DNA from: Dirofilaria immitis
Lineage: Eukaryota > Nematoda > Chromadorea > Rhabditida > Onchocercidae
DNA length: 64,000 nt
Assembly (NCBI GenBank): GCA_024305405.1
Contig: JAKNDB010000087.1
Span: 6,946,501 to 7,010,500 of the forward strand
Direction of reading: 5' to 3'
Every line of letters starts with the position of its first letter. The stretch's first letter is position 1. Positions 1 to 10,599 of the stretch are shown piece after piece. A program made the position numbers and the translations under genes. A model generated the notes under the pieces. The model was given only the letters and a program-made list of their open reading frames with translations. It did not search any database and was not told where the DNA came from.

Positions 1-3000
1 ATCGATCAAAAATCAAAAATATCATTAGAAGTTGATAAAAGTGATGATTCATAGTTCAAGGAATATCCAACAAATATGAGAAGAGAAAATTTAAATATGA
101 AAAATTGGATTAAAAAACTCGATACCTTTTGCGCAACATAGTGATAACAAATATGAGCACTGTAATCAACAGAAAAGCTAATACTCATTATCAGACTGAT
201 TAATGATATCGCATCCAGTCGTACATTCCATAAATGCAAATATCCAAGTGCTCTGAAACAAATGGATAAAAGAAAAATGACAACGGCTATTACGGTAGAT
301 AAGTCAGCAACGAAGAAGTAAACTAAGGCTGACATTAAAATCACTGCAGAAACTGCAATAATTTTTTAATTTATTACTCATTTAATATTATAATATATGA
401 ATGTATGCTTGCTTAAATGCTAATTATAAATTAAAAACAGCACTCATCTCAATATTCATATGACAATTCTAAATTTGAAGAATTTTATTGTATTCTTATC
501 AATACTTCTTTATCCATCATTATGATATTCAATGGATAGACTTCTCTTAAATTTCTTCTTATAAATGAGAAAGGAGAATTGCACAAGGTTAGAAATTTTT
601 ATACTAATAACTAATATCAAGATGATTTGAGAAAATCGATAACAAACATGCAGTTTGAACAAAATTAATTGCTTCACTGGCTGCTGATTCAGTTGGAACT
701 TTTTCTAATGGATGATGTGAATTGATATTGAAAAATTGAGCATATTTCGATATTATAAATCGCCTAAATTAAAATTGATCAAATATTAATAGCATGCTAT
801 AAATGATCAATGCAACAAATTTAGAAATTTTAAAAATTTTTTTATATTTTAGTCATTCTAACGTCTTATTAAAATTTATTTGAGTTATTCGTTCGAAAAA
901 AAGTTGCGATATTCAGATTATTGCCAATGAAAAAAATTAAACAGAGGAAAACCTCTGTTGCATAAGCTTTGTAAATCCAAAAGTTTTTCAAATTTCGATA
1001 AGTTATCGACCAAAAGAAACCAGAAATTACTTCTACGCCATCCTTTCTTTTTCTGAAAACTATTTGTTATTCATTGTACAATTGAAGAAATCTTTTAATA
1101 ATTTCACTTTTCTGGCATATATAAATTCACTCACATCAAATTAGGAAATAATAACGCTTCCATTTTTTTATTATTGATATGCATATTGTCAATTTCAGCT
1201 TCACATCATTATCATACTACTCCCGCGCTGCTATTTTCATTTTTAGTAAGAAATTTCTACAATTAATCAATTATCTAAGAAATGGGAGGAAAAAAAAATC
1301 GACAAAATCTTGTCATCTCTTGCTAACATTTGCTACAAGTAAAAATTCACTATTCAAGCAAATATTTAGATGATTTTTATATTTGCATTCATTTATAATA
1401 ACAACAGCAACAAATAACTACCAGCCTCAATCCTTAGAAAGTTCGAAGTCTCGAGCTAAGCCGACAATGGAAATTAATAGTTCTATACGTTCAACATTGA
1501 AGAATAAATAAATCAAAAAAAAAAAATTGCTCCATTTTTGGAAAAATAAGTTGGTATCATTTTTTTTCAAAACAGCACCTGGTAGAGTTATCGGAAAATT
1601 GCTATACTTAATAATGAGCATAAGCAAAAGACTGCCAGGATAGTGAATTACTAAAATCCCAGAGAATTGAACAAATATTTGAGCATATGATCATTATTAA
1701 ATATAGCAGTTTTCCAATAAACCACTGATTGGAATTGAATATCCTTTAAATACACCGAAACTAGAAATATTCTGTTATTCATTTTAAATAAAATCTAAAC
1801 TTTCCTGGAAAAAATGTAGTTAAATATTAAGTATTTGTTAAATAGCGACGTATAAGAATCAAAAAAAAAAATGAAAATCGTTCATAACTTTCCCGCAAAA
1901 TTGCAAGTCGAAAATGCAGTTTCCCAAATTAACATCTTAGGTATTCAGTGATAAAATATTTGCATTCGAAGGATCGATCATCTTGGTAGAATCACTATAT
2001 ATATTTTTTTAGCTAGAAGCGTCCCTCTTAATTACTATTCAAATTAAATATTATTTATTCCACAACCAAATTTCCTACACTAAATTTTTGATTTAATCAT
2101 AAACTAACTCTGTGATAACAAACTTCTCGTCTATTTCATATTCTCGAAATGTTGAAAGTAATTTGTCTTGCTGCCAGAAATTGCTTTCATCATCCCAAAA
2201 CGCTATGGCCTGTAGAATTATAATCTGATTGCAATGTTTGTTAGAAGTTTAAATAATAGAGTCAATTAAATTACTCGATTCGATTTCTATAAAAAGGTTC
2301 TATATAATTATTTCAATCATTTTATGAGATCTTTTTTTCGATTACTTCTCTACTCGACCTATTTTTTTAATATCACTTGTGTTTATCCACAAAATTTCAG
2401 TCATGCACTACCAATGTGCATCTACTTGTTTTCATTTGCTTAGTATTTGCCTGTTATGATTTATTTTCTCATTCATATTTTTGTTAGCATAAAATATCTA
2501 TTTTATAAAAGAGAAAAAAGAAAAGAGGAATAAAGAGAAAAAAAAAAGCACGAATTCCACTAACATTAGCAAAATCCCTAGTCCACAAAACAGTTTCATT
2601 TGATCCCATACCAAATTTTGGTATCGTTTCCAATTTCTTCAACCAAACGATCAAATTTATTCCGAATAAAAACATTAGCAAAATCTGGCATTGGATAAAG
2701 ACCAAAATTGAAACGAACGCTTCACTGAGATTGAAATGTTGTAACTGTCGTGAAATTGCATTCATTGTCAAATTTTCTAAGTATAAATTTTCTATGTCAA
2801 AATCTGTGTTCACTTCAGTACCAAGATACGATATTACCTAAAATCTTAGCTTCATATAACATAAAACAAAAAAAAAAACACGGTATTCCTGGAATCGTAA
2901 CTTGAATTTGAGAGATTGACAAGAATCAGCACTGAACAATTTGGATAAAATTTAATTTAAAAACAACTTCAAATTTCAAAAATATCTCTTAATCAATTTT

Positions 3001-5971
3001 TTCCAGCTTAATGCAATTTTAAAGCTCGTTGTTTACAAATACCAAAAAAATTTTTCTAAACTGAATTCAAATGTTTGGAACGAATTTATATTGTCTCTTC
3101 GTGGGAGGATATGAAAGTGTCACGAAAATTTACTTTAATGCAAATAAAACAATCGATTTCTTTCAACTTACGATGATATATGAATGATAAATGCAGCAAT
3201 AATGACAAATTTTGTAAACGATAGATGAAGGATATTGACAAATTTCTGAAGAATATTTTGACTCGTTCTTGGTATTTTCTTCGATATTTTCGGCGACAAC
3301 GATTTGTCAAAGTAATATATTGGAATGCTAGTATCAACAATATATAATTTGTCCGGGTCATTCCGTACAATTTTTGATCACAATCCATTGAGGATATTTT
3401 TGGATTTAAGACTCTGTAAAGAATGATACACATTAATATTATTAGAAATGCAAGAATTAACAAAATTAAAAAAAGTATTGCTGAATCATTAAAAGTATAC
3501 AAATGAAAATTTCTAAATTAATTGATAATCAGTTCTAAGACATTGCATATCAAATGCAATTACAATTGAAATTCCATAAAGGCGAATGTGAGTGCTAAAT
3601 CAGTACCAATCTCTCAAAAATTTCAAACAAGCAGAAGAGATATAGAAAAATGCAGATTTTCCAAAACGTTTTATTTGTTAAGGCAAAAGATCAAGACACA
3701 TTTTTACGTCAAGTATGGAATAATGTTTTACTTGTTTACAATGATTCGTTTCTTCTATACGATTCATTTTTCGTCGTCGGTTATAAACAACGATTGCAAC
3801 AAAGAATGTGATCTGCAAAAGATTTTCTTGACATTTTCGAGAAATGAACTATGACGAATATAGAAAATAAAGAGGCTAAAGATTCACATAAAAGTGAAAG
3901 TATTTTTACTATTTTTTACTTAATTTGAAATACATGGTAAATAAGTCAATCATGATTGCAACGGAAGTATAAATATAAAATAATTGTACAACAGGTAAAT
4001 TTGAAAACAGCTCAATCATGAAACAAAGTATGTCACTAAGCGATGTTACTGTAACGCTGGTTCCTGAATGAAAAAGTGTTTCAACCCATTCGTGTTTCGA
4101 GAGTAGAATCTGAACTAGAAATATATGAAATGAGTTTAGTTCTGAATCACTTATCATAATAATACAAAAATTGTGAATAATCAAACATTAAAAATCATTT
4201 TATATTCCTAAATTCTAAATTTCCAATTCCGAAGTAAATATTCTAGCGCTTTCTAATGAAAATTCAAAAGATTTATTTAAAAGTGAACAAGTTTTTTGCG
4301 AGTGACACTTACTTTGAATGTCTCCAAGCAGCCAATATGAAGAAAGAATCATCAACGCCAATTATTATGATAAGAAAAAGTACAACAATTAAAATGTTGG
4401 AAAAAGGTAAACCAATATTCCACAAAATACCACAAGAAGTAACCAATGTCATTGCTGGTGAAAGCACCGCAAAAATAGCCTAAAATGAAGAAATTTGTGT
4501 TTCAGAATGTAATATCTCTAAGTAAGTAATCTCCTTAATCTTAATAAATGAAACAATCTCAGAATATTTAAAATATTTTAGTAGAAAATGCAGCATTTCA
4601 CTTCAAAATGTTGACTATTTCTGAATGGAAAATCGATTAAGCTGATAACCATAAATAGAAGTAGTATCAAAGTAGTTAACACCGAGAAATGGTAAAGCAG
4701 TAAGCGTTATCTTCCTCTGCTCCTCGATTTCACGATCTCGACTGAACAGAACATATTCTAGATCCTGAAATTGCCATTTCACATCTTTAAAGCTTTCAAA
4801 AATATCGTTCGATATCATAAATTTTCAATTTTTTTAAAACAAAAATTAAAGTTGAAGAATTCCAAATAGCGGAAGACATATTTATTTATGGCCAAAAAAT
4901 AAGGATTCTTAATTTTTATACGAATTTCCACGAATTTCCCACTTCTTATACTTTTTAGTATTTCATTTTTCGTAAAATATTTTCCTTAAAACTCAATACT
5001 TCTTTACCTTACATTCATAAGTAGCCAATGTAAGCAGTGTTCGCAGTTGAGATTCAAAATTCTTCGTGATTCTTGTACCATCTGGAAGATTTAGGTTTAT
5101 CTGTTCAAAAATCAAAAGTTAATTTTTTCTAAAATAGTATAGTTTTTAAATAATGAATTCACAAGCATGTCAAGGAGTTAAAATCATTTCTAACCATAAA
5201 ATGCAGTATGAAGAGCTTGAAACTATCAACGATTGTTGCATCGTGTTCAGAATAGTGCAAATCAACAATAGAGTATCTGAATATGTACAGATGACTATAA
5301 CATGCCAATGAATTATATCATAGCATTCATATCTTTTGATCTAATAAAGCTATATATAAATTTTCTCCATAATGAATAAAAACAATTTAAATTTTCAGCT
5401 TCGACTGTTCATTGATAGTAAACAGTTTGAAACAGCTCATACCCCATAAAAATATATTTCTCGAATATTCGTGCCTTTGGAAATGTGAAAGCTAATGATG
5501 ATGAAAATCGATCATTCATATTGATTGCTGCCTGAAAACTTTACATAAATGTCTACAGTACAAAACGGATTTGATACAATAACTCAACTTTTCTTGATCA
5601 CTGAATGTAGAGAACCTATCAGAAGAATTCGTGAAATTTTGACTTTGATATTCAAATCAGTATGTTCTACAGCATGGTATTAAAATTTTTAAATTTTGAT
5701 TTGTCACTATTTTTCATTTCTGGTCTCGTTTCACGAGCAAGAATTAAAAAGAATGCTATAAATTAGGTCTACAATAAACCTTTATAAATGTAAGAACAAT
5801 ATCATTGCTATCATTACAATAGACACTGCAAATGTTATGATAAATAAACAAATTGAAGCCATTACTGATAGTTACATTATTCGCTATAAATCTGTTCATT
5901 TTTAAAATCTCATCCGTATTGTTATCGTTCATCAGACTTTTGCCATCTTTGCGATTTATCAAAATTTGAAG
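1..5971 (-). CDS. Patched-related (PTR) membrane protein, partial
   Basis: Multi-exon gene on the minus strand whose C-terminal part runs off the left edge. Visible pieces in protein order: an extracellular segment (exon about 5781-5971, with NNVTISNGFNLF and CSVYCNDSNDIVLTFIK); further extracellular exons near 5545-5450, 5278-5200 and 5088-5028; an exon at about 4763-4667 ending ITLTALPFLG; the sterol-sensing-type core at 4481-4312 with the hallmark GVDDSFFILAAW; exon about 4110-3925 with SVTVTSLSDILCF; a mid-protein membrane exon near 3290-3160 (FFRNLSISFIYR, then a TM helix); an extracellular exon near 2690-2562 (MGSNETVLWTRDFA); and exon about 347-126 with two TM helices and SFSVDYSAHICYHYV. 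This is the order of nematode PTR proteins, 12-TM relatives of Patched and Dispatched used in moulting and cuticle or membrane-sterol biology. The first exon and start codon were not found. One base appears missing at 3216-3218. Family assignment is firm; which PTR it is remains open. Confidence 0.85.
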
Positions 5972-6260
5972 CTGAAAAAGAAAAGTTAATTTTAATAATT
6001 TTTCATAAAACAATTTAAGCCTATGATATAATCAGTTACTATTTGCTTTAGTATTATTTAAGTTAAATATCATTTTACTGCAAGTAGACAGGATCATGTC
6101 GGTTATCCATTTCTCTTTCTTTTTTTTTAACTTCGTCTAAAAGATGTGATTCAATATCGTCATACAAAAATTTCAAACGATTAATCTTGAATTTCGATTT
6201 CAGAAAGCAACAAAAAATCAACATTTACTTTATAAGAGCTTAATTAGCAGAATGTAGTTG

Positions 6261-6943
6261 AGACATATTTAGACGGAAAGTTTGACGAAAAGTTTGCATC
6301 ATCTGATAACCTATTGTCAAACTATTTAATTAGACATCAGATGCATTTGAAATTATTGTTAGTTTTCTGTCATTTATCGATGATTGTCAATGCTCCAGCA
6401 TCAGTTGAATTAATTCACTTCTCGATACAAGTTTTGCCCTGATTATTCTAAAATGTTTTAGAATAATAATATTTCAATTTTGTTGCTGAATAAAAGGAAT
6501 TTACGATATTAATAGTTTTCAAACGCACTTTTTGGATTCAGCTAAGAGTATAGCATTGTCTAATCCCAAGTCACAAGTTTTGACATTTCAGTCGAAGATT
6601 CCATAACTTTCTATGAAACTATTTTATTCTTATTTCTTTAGATTAAGTAAGCAATGGTTTCAACTTTACTTCTTTTACTAATATAAGAAATACTTGGAAC
6701 ATTGAATGCACTATAAACATCATCACTGATGAATCGATTATGAATCTTCCATGAATACATCGATGGCCGACAATGCCCCAACCCTTTTGACTGATTAATT
6801 TTTAACACAATCGAAATTATTTTAGAATGTTAACTTGTCAGTTTATTTTTCGTAAATATCAAATGAAGAATCTTACAGAAATATAAGATTTTCAGAACTC
6901 GAATTTTAATTAGTCAGAAATTTTATGTTGTTTCATCTGAATG
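6261..6943 (+). repeat. Left arm of the fold-back structure
   Basis: Reverse complement of 7475-8158. Read on the minus strand it carries one of the two copies of a paired-domain-like reading frame (6790 to 6638). The arms differ by only a few substitutions, for example TTTATGTTG here where the other arm reads TTTATATTG, plus about one length difference, so the duplication is recent or the arms are being homogenised. Confidence 0.9.
6638..6790 (-). pseudogene. Pax paired-domain (RED half)-like remnant, left-arm copy
   Basis: Mirror copy of the frame at 7628-7780, with the same ending (ISKRSKVETIAYLI then stop). Upstream of it on this strand, in the central spacer, a frame at 7297-7085 contains IIQNRRNRFHK followed by a possible GT donor. 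This vaguely recalls the NRR recognition helix of a homeodomain and would suit a prd-class gene, but it is too short to rely on. Confidence 0.45.
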
Positions 6944-7474
6944 ACTGACTAACACACTAGGAGTTGTGTATAAATCCTTACTAAGGAAATTTAAAAAATC
7001 TCTAAACCATCACTTTCTGTATTAATGTTGCATAAATGCATTGGCTTGATTTGACTTAAGTTCTGCTCGATCTGTCATGTCGTTTCATATTTTTACTAGC
7101 CATTTTGGCTTTCTTAAAGTAATAGAAATCACCTTGTGGAAGCGATTTCTTCGGTTTTGAATTATCGAATTTGCTAGGTCGGACTGAACGTATGGCAATA
7201 CCCACAAAATGGCCAAATTCAATTTAATTCTGTTGTGGAAATACAGAAAGTGATACGTTTGAAATTGTTGATAATGCTGATAATGTAGCATTGCCATAGA
7301 TAAATTCCATGGATAAATCGAACGTTGGGATTCGAGAAGGAAGTACTGGTAATGAATTATTACCCAGATTTATTGCGTGGAACCCAGGTTTTCTGGATAT
7401 ATAAAAATTTGGATGAGAAACAGGCTAGCATTCAGGTCGTTGAATCGGATTTTGGAGATGAAACAATATAAAAT

Positions 7475-8158
7475 CATTCAGATGAAACAATATAAAATTT
7501 CTGACTAATTAAAATTCGAGTTCTGAAAATCTTATATTTCTGTAAGATTCTTCATTTGATATTTACGAAAAATAAACTGACAAGTTAACATTCTAAAATA
7601 ATTTCGATTGTGTTAAAAATTAATCAGTCAAAAGGGTTGGGGCATTGTCGGCCATCGATGTATTCATGGAAGATTCATAATCGATTCATCAGTGATGATG
7701 TTTATAGTGCATTCAATGTTCCAAGTATTTCTTATATTAGTAAAAGAAGTAAAGTTGAAACCATTGCTTACTTAATCTAAAGAAATAAGAATAAAATAGT
7801 TTCATAGAAAGTTATGGAATCTTCGACTGAAATGTCAAAACTTGTGACTTGGGATTAGACAATGCTATACTCTTAGCTGAATCCAAAAAGTGCGTTTGAA
7901 AACTATTAATATCGTAAATTCCTTTTATTCAGCAACAAAATTGAAATATTATTATTCTAAAACATTTTAGAATAATCAGGGCAAAACTTGTATCGAGAAG
8001 TGAATTAATTCAACTGATGCTGGAGCATTGACAATCATCGATAAATGACAGAAAACTAACAATAATTTCAAATGCATCTGATGTCTAATTAAATAGTTTG
8101 ACAATAGGTTGTCAGATGATGCAAACTTTTCGTCAAACTTTCCGTCTAAATATGTCTC
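7475..8158 (-). repeat. Right arm of the fold-back structure
   Basis: Inverted copy of 6261-6943. It begins with CATTCAGATG and ends at TATGTCTC. The plus strand of this arm carries the second copy of the paired-domain-like reading frame (7628-7780). Confidence 0.9.
7628..7780 (+). pseudogene. Pax paired-domain (RED half)-like remnant, right-arm copy
   Basis: A 50-codon open stretch reads ...RPSMYSWKIHNRFISDD, then VYSAFNVPSISYISKRSK, and stops at TAA (7778-7780). Pax paired domains have, in the C-terminal RED helix-turn-helix half, the consensus NP(T/S)MFAWEIRDRL, then a V, then a (V/I)PSVSSI block. The P, M, W, I, R, S, V, VPS, S and I positions fall in the right spacing. What precedes it (QSKGLGHC) replaces the expected KRQN region and the frame closes shortly upstream. 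No PAI half is visible, so I call it a remnant or an isolated exon rather than a gene. Nematodes have small Pax-like npax genes from which it could derive; that source is inference. Confidence 0.5.
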
Positions 8159-8238
8159 TACTATTATGTTATTAAGAAATTTGCATTAGCTGGTCAAAAG
8201 CGCAGGTGAATATCCCCGAATACGTCCACCAACATTCT

Positions 8239-8287
8239 AACACAAAAGATTTTATTAATTTTAGCAATTAATAAAATCTTTTGTGTT
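8239..8287. repeat. Perfect 22-bp hairpin
   Basis: AACACAAAAGATTTTATT... at 8239-8260 is exactly reverse-complemented at 8266-8287, with a 5-base loop TTAGC. It sits 76 bases outside the right end of the fold-back structure. It may be a small inverted-repeat element or a structure that helped make the rearrangement. Confidence 0.9.
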
Positions 8288-9138
8288 CTTTCCTGAATAA
8301 AACTATATTATAAATTATGCTTGTCAATTTTTTAATTCGAGAAAATTTGACGTTATAAATTCAAATAAAAGTAAATTTATGTTTTTTACGTACGTAGCGA
8401 ATATTTGATAAATAAAGATCAATTCTTTTATTAAGATCAATTTTTTTATTAAAATTAAATTTTCCAACAGATAATATAATCTGAACGCTTGATTTTATTT
8501 ATTTTATAAAAATTATGCCTCAGAATCAATCGTAATTGCATTTTAACATCAATTCTTTGATTTTAAAATTCAAAAATTCACTAATCTTATATGCAAATGA
8601 AAACATTTGAGGTGCATCGAAATGATATATTTCTATCGAATGAAAATTAATGTTTCATCTATTGTAATTGATGTAAAATTCAGCTACTTTTTGCCTTTAA
8701 AAAGATGAAAAAATTTATCAAAAAAAGACTTCTAAGATTTTTTTCAATTTTTAGAAAATCCATATTTTTTGATAAAATTTAGCACATTTTGAAATTTTTT
8801 AAAATATTCTTTCCGAAATAATTAGACGAAAAATATTTTCACAAATATAAAAACCAAAAAAAAAAGAAAAAGAAACTTAATCTTCCCATTTGCATAAGTT
8901 TTTATTTCTATCTGAAATTAAAAACGATGCGCTTTTAATAGATTTTTGAAAGAAAAGAAGCTTCTGATATGGCAAAACATTGTAAAAGAGAAAATATCAA
9001 AAAGAACAGGAAATAAATAATAAAAATCTGCCAAGATTTTATCACCTTTTATTTCGTCATAGAAAACAATAAATATACATTGATCGCCATCACTCATACA
9101 AAATGATCGAATCAATTGTGAAATTTAGAATTAAATTT

Positions 9139-10593
9139 TCAAGCGAATAATAAGTATGGATCACGCTTCGCAAATGCAAAATTACGCATATAATGCATAG
9201 GATATTCGAAATGCATTGCTTTCTTGTCGTAATAGTACATATCCTGCAAAAATGTGTGCTTATCTGATAATTCAATTAGCAGTTTTTTATTATTTAATAT
9301 TTTAATTCTCTAATATGAAAAAATCTATAATTTAAAAGTGAAAATAATAGATGAGTTAGATGTCAGCAATTCCGATGAATTCATACCAATGAAAAACTAT
9401 CTTGACTGAATTTATACTCAACTTCTCATTAAAATTTAATCTAAAATTTTTTCTTCTGATAATTAGCAAATCTTGAATATTCATATTTTTCAGTAATTGT
9501 GATTCTTCTCAGACTTATTTTATCTTTCAAAAATATTGATAGCTAATCATTTTCACTCCCTATTTATTTATAAAATATGGTGGAAAATTATTAAAATATA
9601 TTTGATTTGACATATATTCTAATTACCTGGAAATAAGAGAGAACGACGTAATAAAAATAGTCCCATATGTTGTTGTCTAAAGTGCATTCACAAATGTTAT
9701 TAATATCATTAAAAAGTTTTGGAATGTTACATGTTACACATAAAATGCTTCTTGTTACAGTGCAATATAACTATAATTACTTAAAAAAAAAAGAAAAAAA
9801 CGAAAATTATTACTAGATTTCTGAAGCAAAAACATTTTCTTCATGAAAATAATTGGATAATTAAACAGAAAATAAATAAATAGGGAGTGAAAATGATTAT
9901 TAAAGAAATTCAATGCAAATAGCTCTTTAAAGCTCACTTCGTCATCGTATCGCTTAGCAAATGCAAATCTCGAAGGGTATCGCTTTGCAAATGCAAATTT
10001 GGCTCGTTTTCCAAATGCTGACGATTCATGTTTGTTTAGCACTTCATCTGTCATCTATCAGAGATTTGTGAAAATTAAATTTAGAAAAAGAAAAGATTAA
10101 TAAATTTATAAGCTAAGCTATTAACTTTAAGGAAAAAAGAAACAAAATATCATTTCCCCATAATCTAATATATCATTTCCCATAATCTAATATATCATTT
10201 CCCATAATCTAATCTGCAACAAAATAACTCTAAGGAGACCTCTGAAAAATTATCATAATGTTTTGGAAATTAAATGAAGCTGAAAATAGAACGACGGATT
10301 GACGAGTGATTTATTTTTTCCAAATATTTGAATATTTATATTTTACATAGCTCTTACTAATAATATCTGTCTTTCATAAATGACTATTAGTGCACATTTT
10401 TCTTTTAGATTTTTTTGAATGATTTTTTTTTTTTCATAATTGAAAAATATTATGGAATACAGTTGGCTAAAGGAAGGATTAAAATGAAATTATTGATTAA
10501 TGATAGTTCAAAAAAAAAAATAACCTCTTGGCAGAAAACAACGATGAGAAATAATGACATGAATATGACAAGTATCTTCAAACCAGAAGCCAT
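9139..10593 (-). CDS. nlp-18: FAFA-type neuropeptide precursor (nlp-18-like)
   Basis: Three exons join in phase 0: 10593-10525, 10054-9938 and 9243-9139, giving 96 residues. Exon 1 is a signal peptide (MASGLKILVIFMSLFLIVVF then CQE). Exon 2 holds SSAF-GKR, AKFAFA-KR and YPSRFAFA-KR; exon 3 holds a KK site, a longer peptide ending MRNFAFA-KR, and the terminal DPYLLFA. The spliced product is therefore a chain of short peptides separated by KR, as in secreted neuropeptide precursors cut by proprotein convertases. Repeated FAFA-KR units are the mark of the C. elegans NLP-18/NLP-20 group, which act on a cholecystokinin-type receptor. Splice sites are orthodox (GAG|GTTATT, GAA|GTGAGC; acceptors ending AG). 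Only one unit (SSAFGKR) carries the glycine needed for amidation. The symbol follows peptide similarity; orthology is unproven. Confidence 0.85.
10147..10213. repeat. Three-copy tandem repeat, about 22 bp
   Basis: The unit ATATCATTTCCCATAATCTA is repeated three times, the first copy with one extra C. It lies inside the first intron of the neuropeptide gene. Confidence 0.9.
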
Positions 10594-10599
10594 CTTCTG

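Larger units (their letters stand above)
6256..8163. repeat. Long inverted-repeat (fold-back) structure
   Basis: Two arms of about 684 bases, 6261-6943 and 7475-8158, are nearly perfect reverse complements. They surround a 531-base unique centre (6944-7474). Outward of the arms the match continues as TAGT(T/A)GAGACATA at both ends, so each end can be read as starting with TA (6256-6257 and 8162-8163). That would fit a TA target duplication as in Tc1/mariner-type insertions, but two bases are weak evidence and a local inverted duplication explains the structure equally well. No transposase is recognisable. The structure lies between the Patched-related gene and the neuropeptide gene, or in an unseen 5' intron of the former. 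Confidence 0.9.

Noticed and set aside
6085..6215. Minus-strand frame KINRLKFLYDDIESHLLDE as a first exon of the Patched-related gene
   Set aside because: The frame stops soon after a lysine-rich run, no clear donor follows, and it does not resemble the TM1 region expected there.
6341..6450. Signal-peptide-like frame MHLKLLLVFCHLSMIVNAPA in the fold-back left arm
   Set aside because: It stops within about 15 codons and no downstream exon joins it; hydrophobic frames are common in AT-rich DNA.
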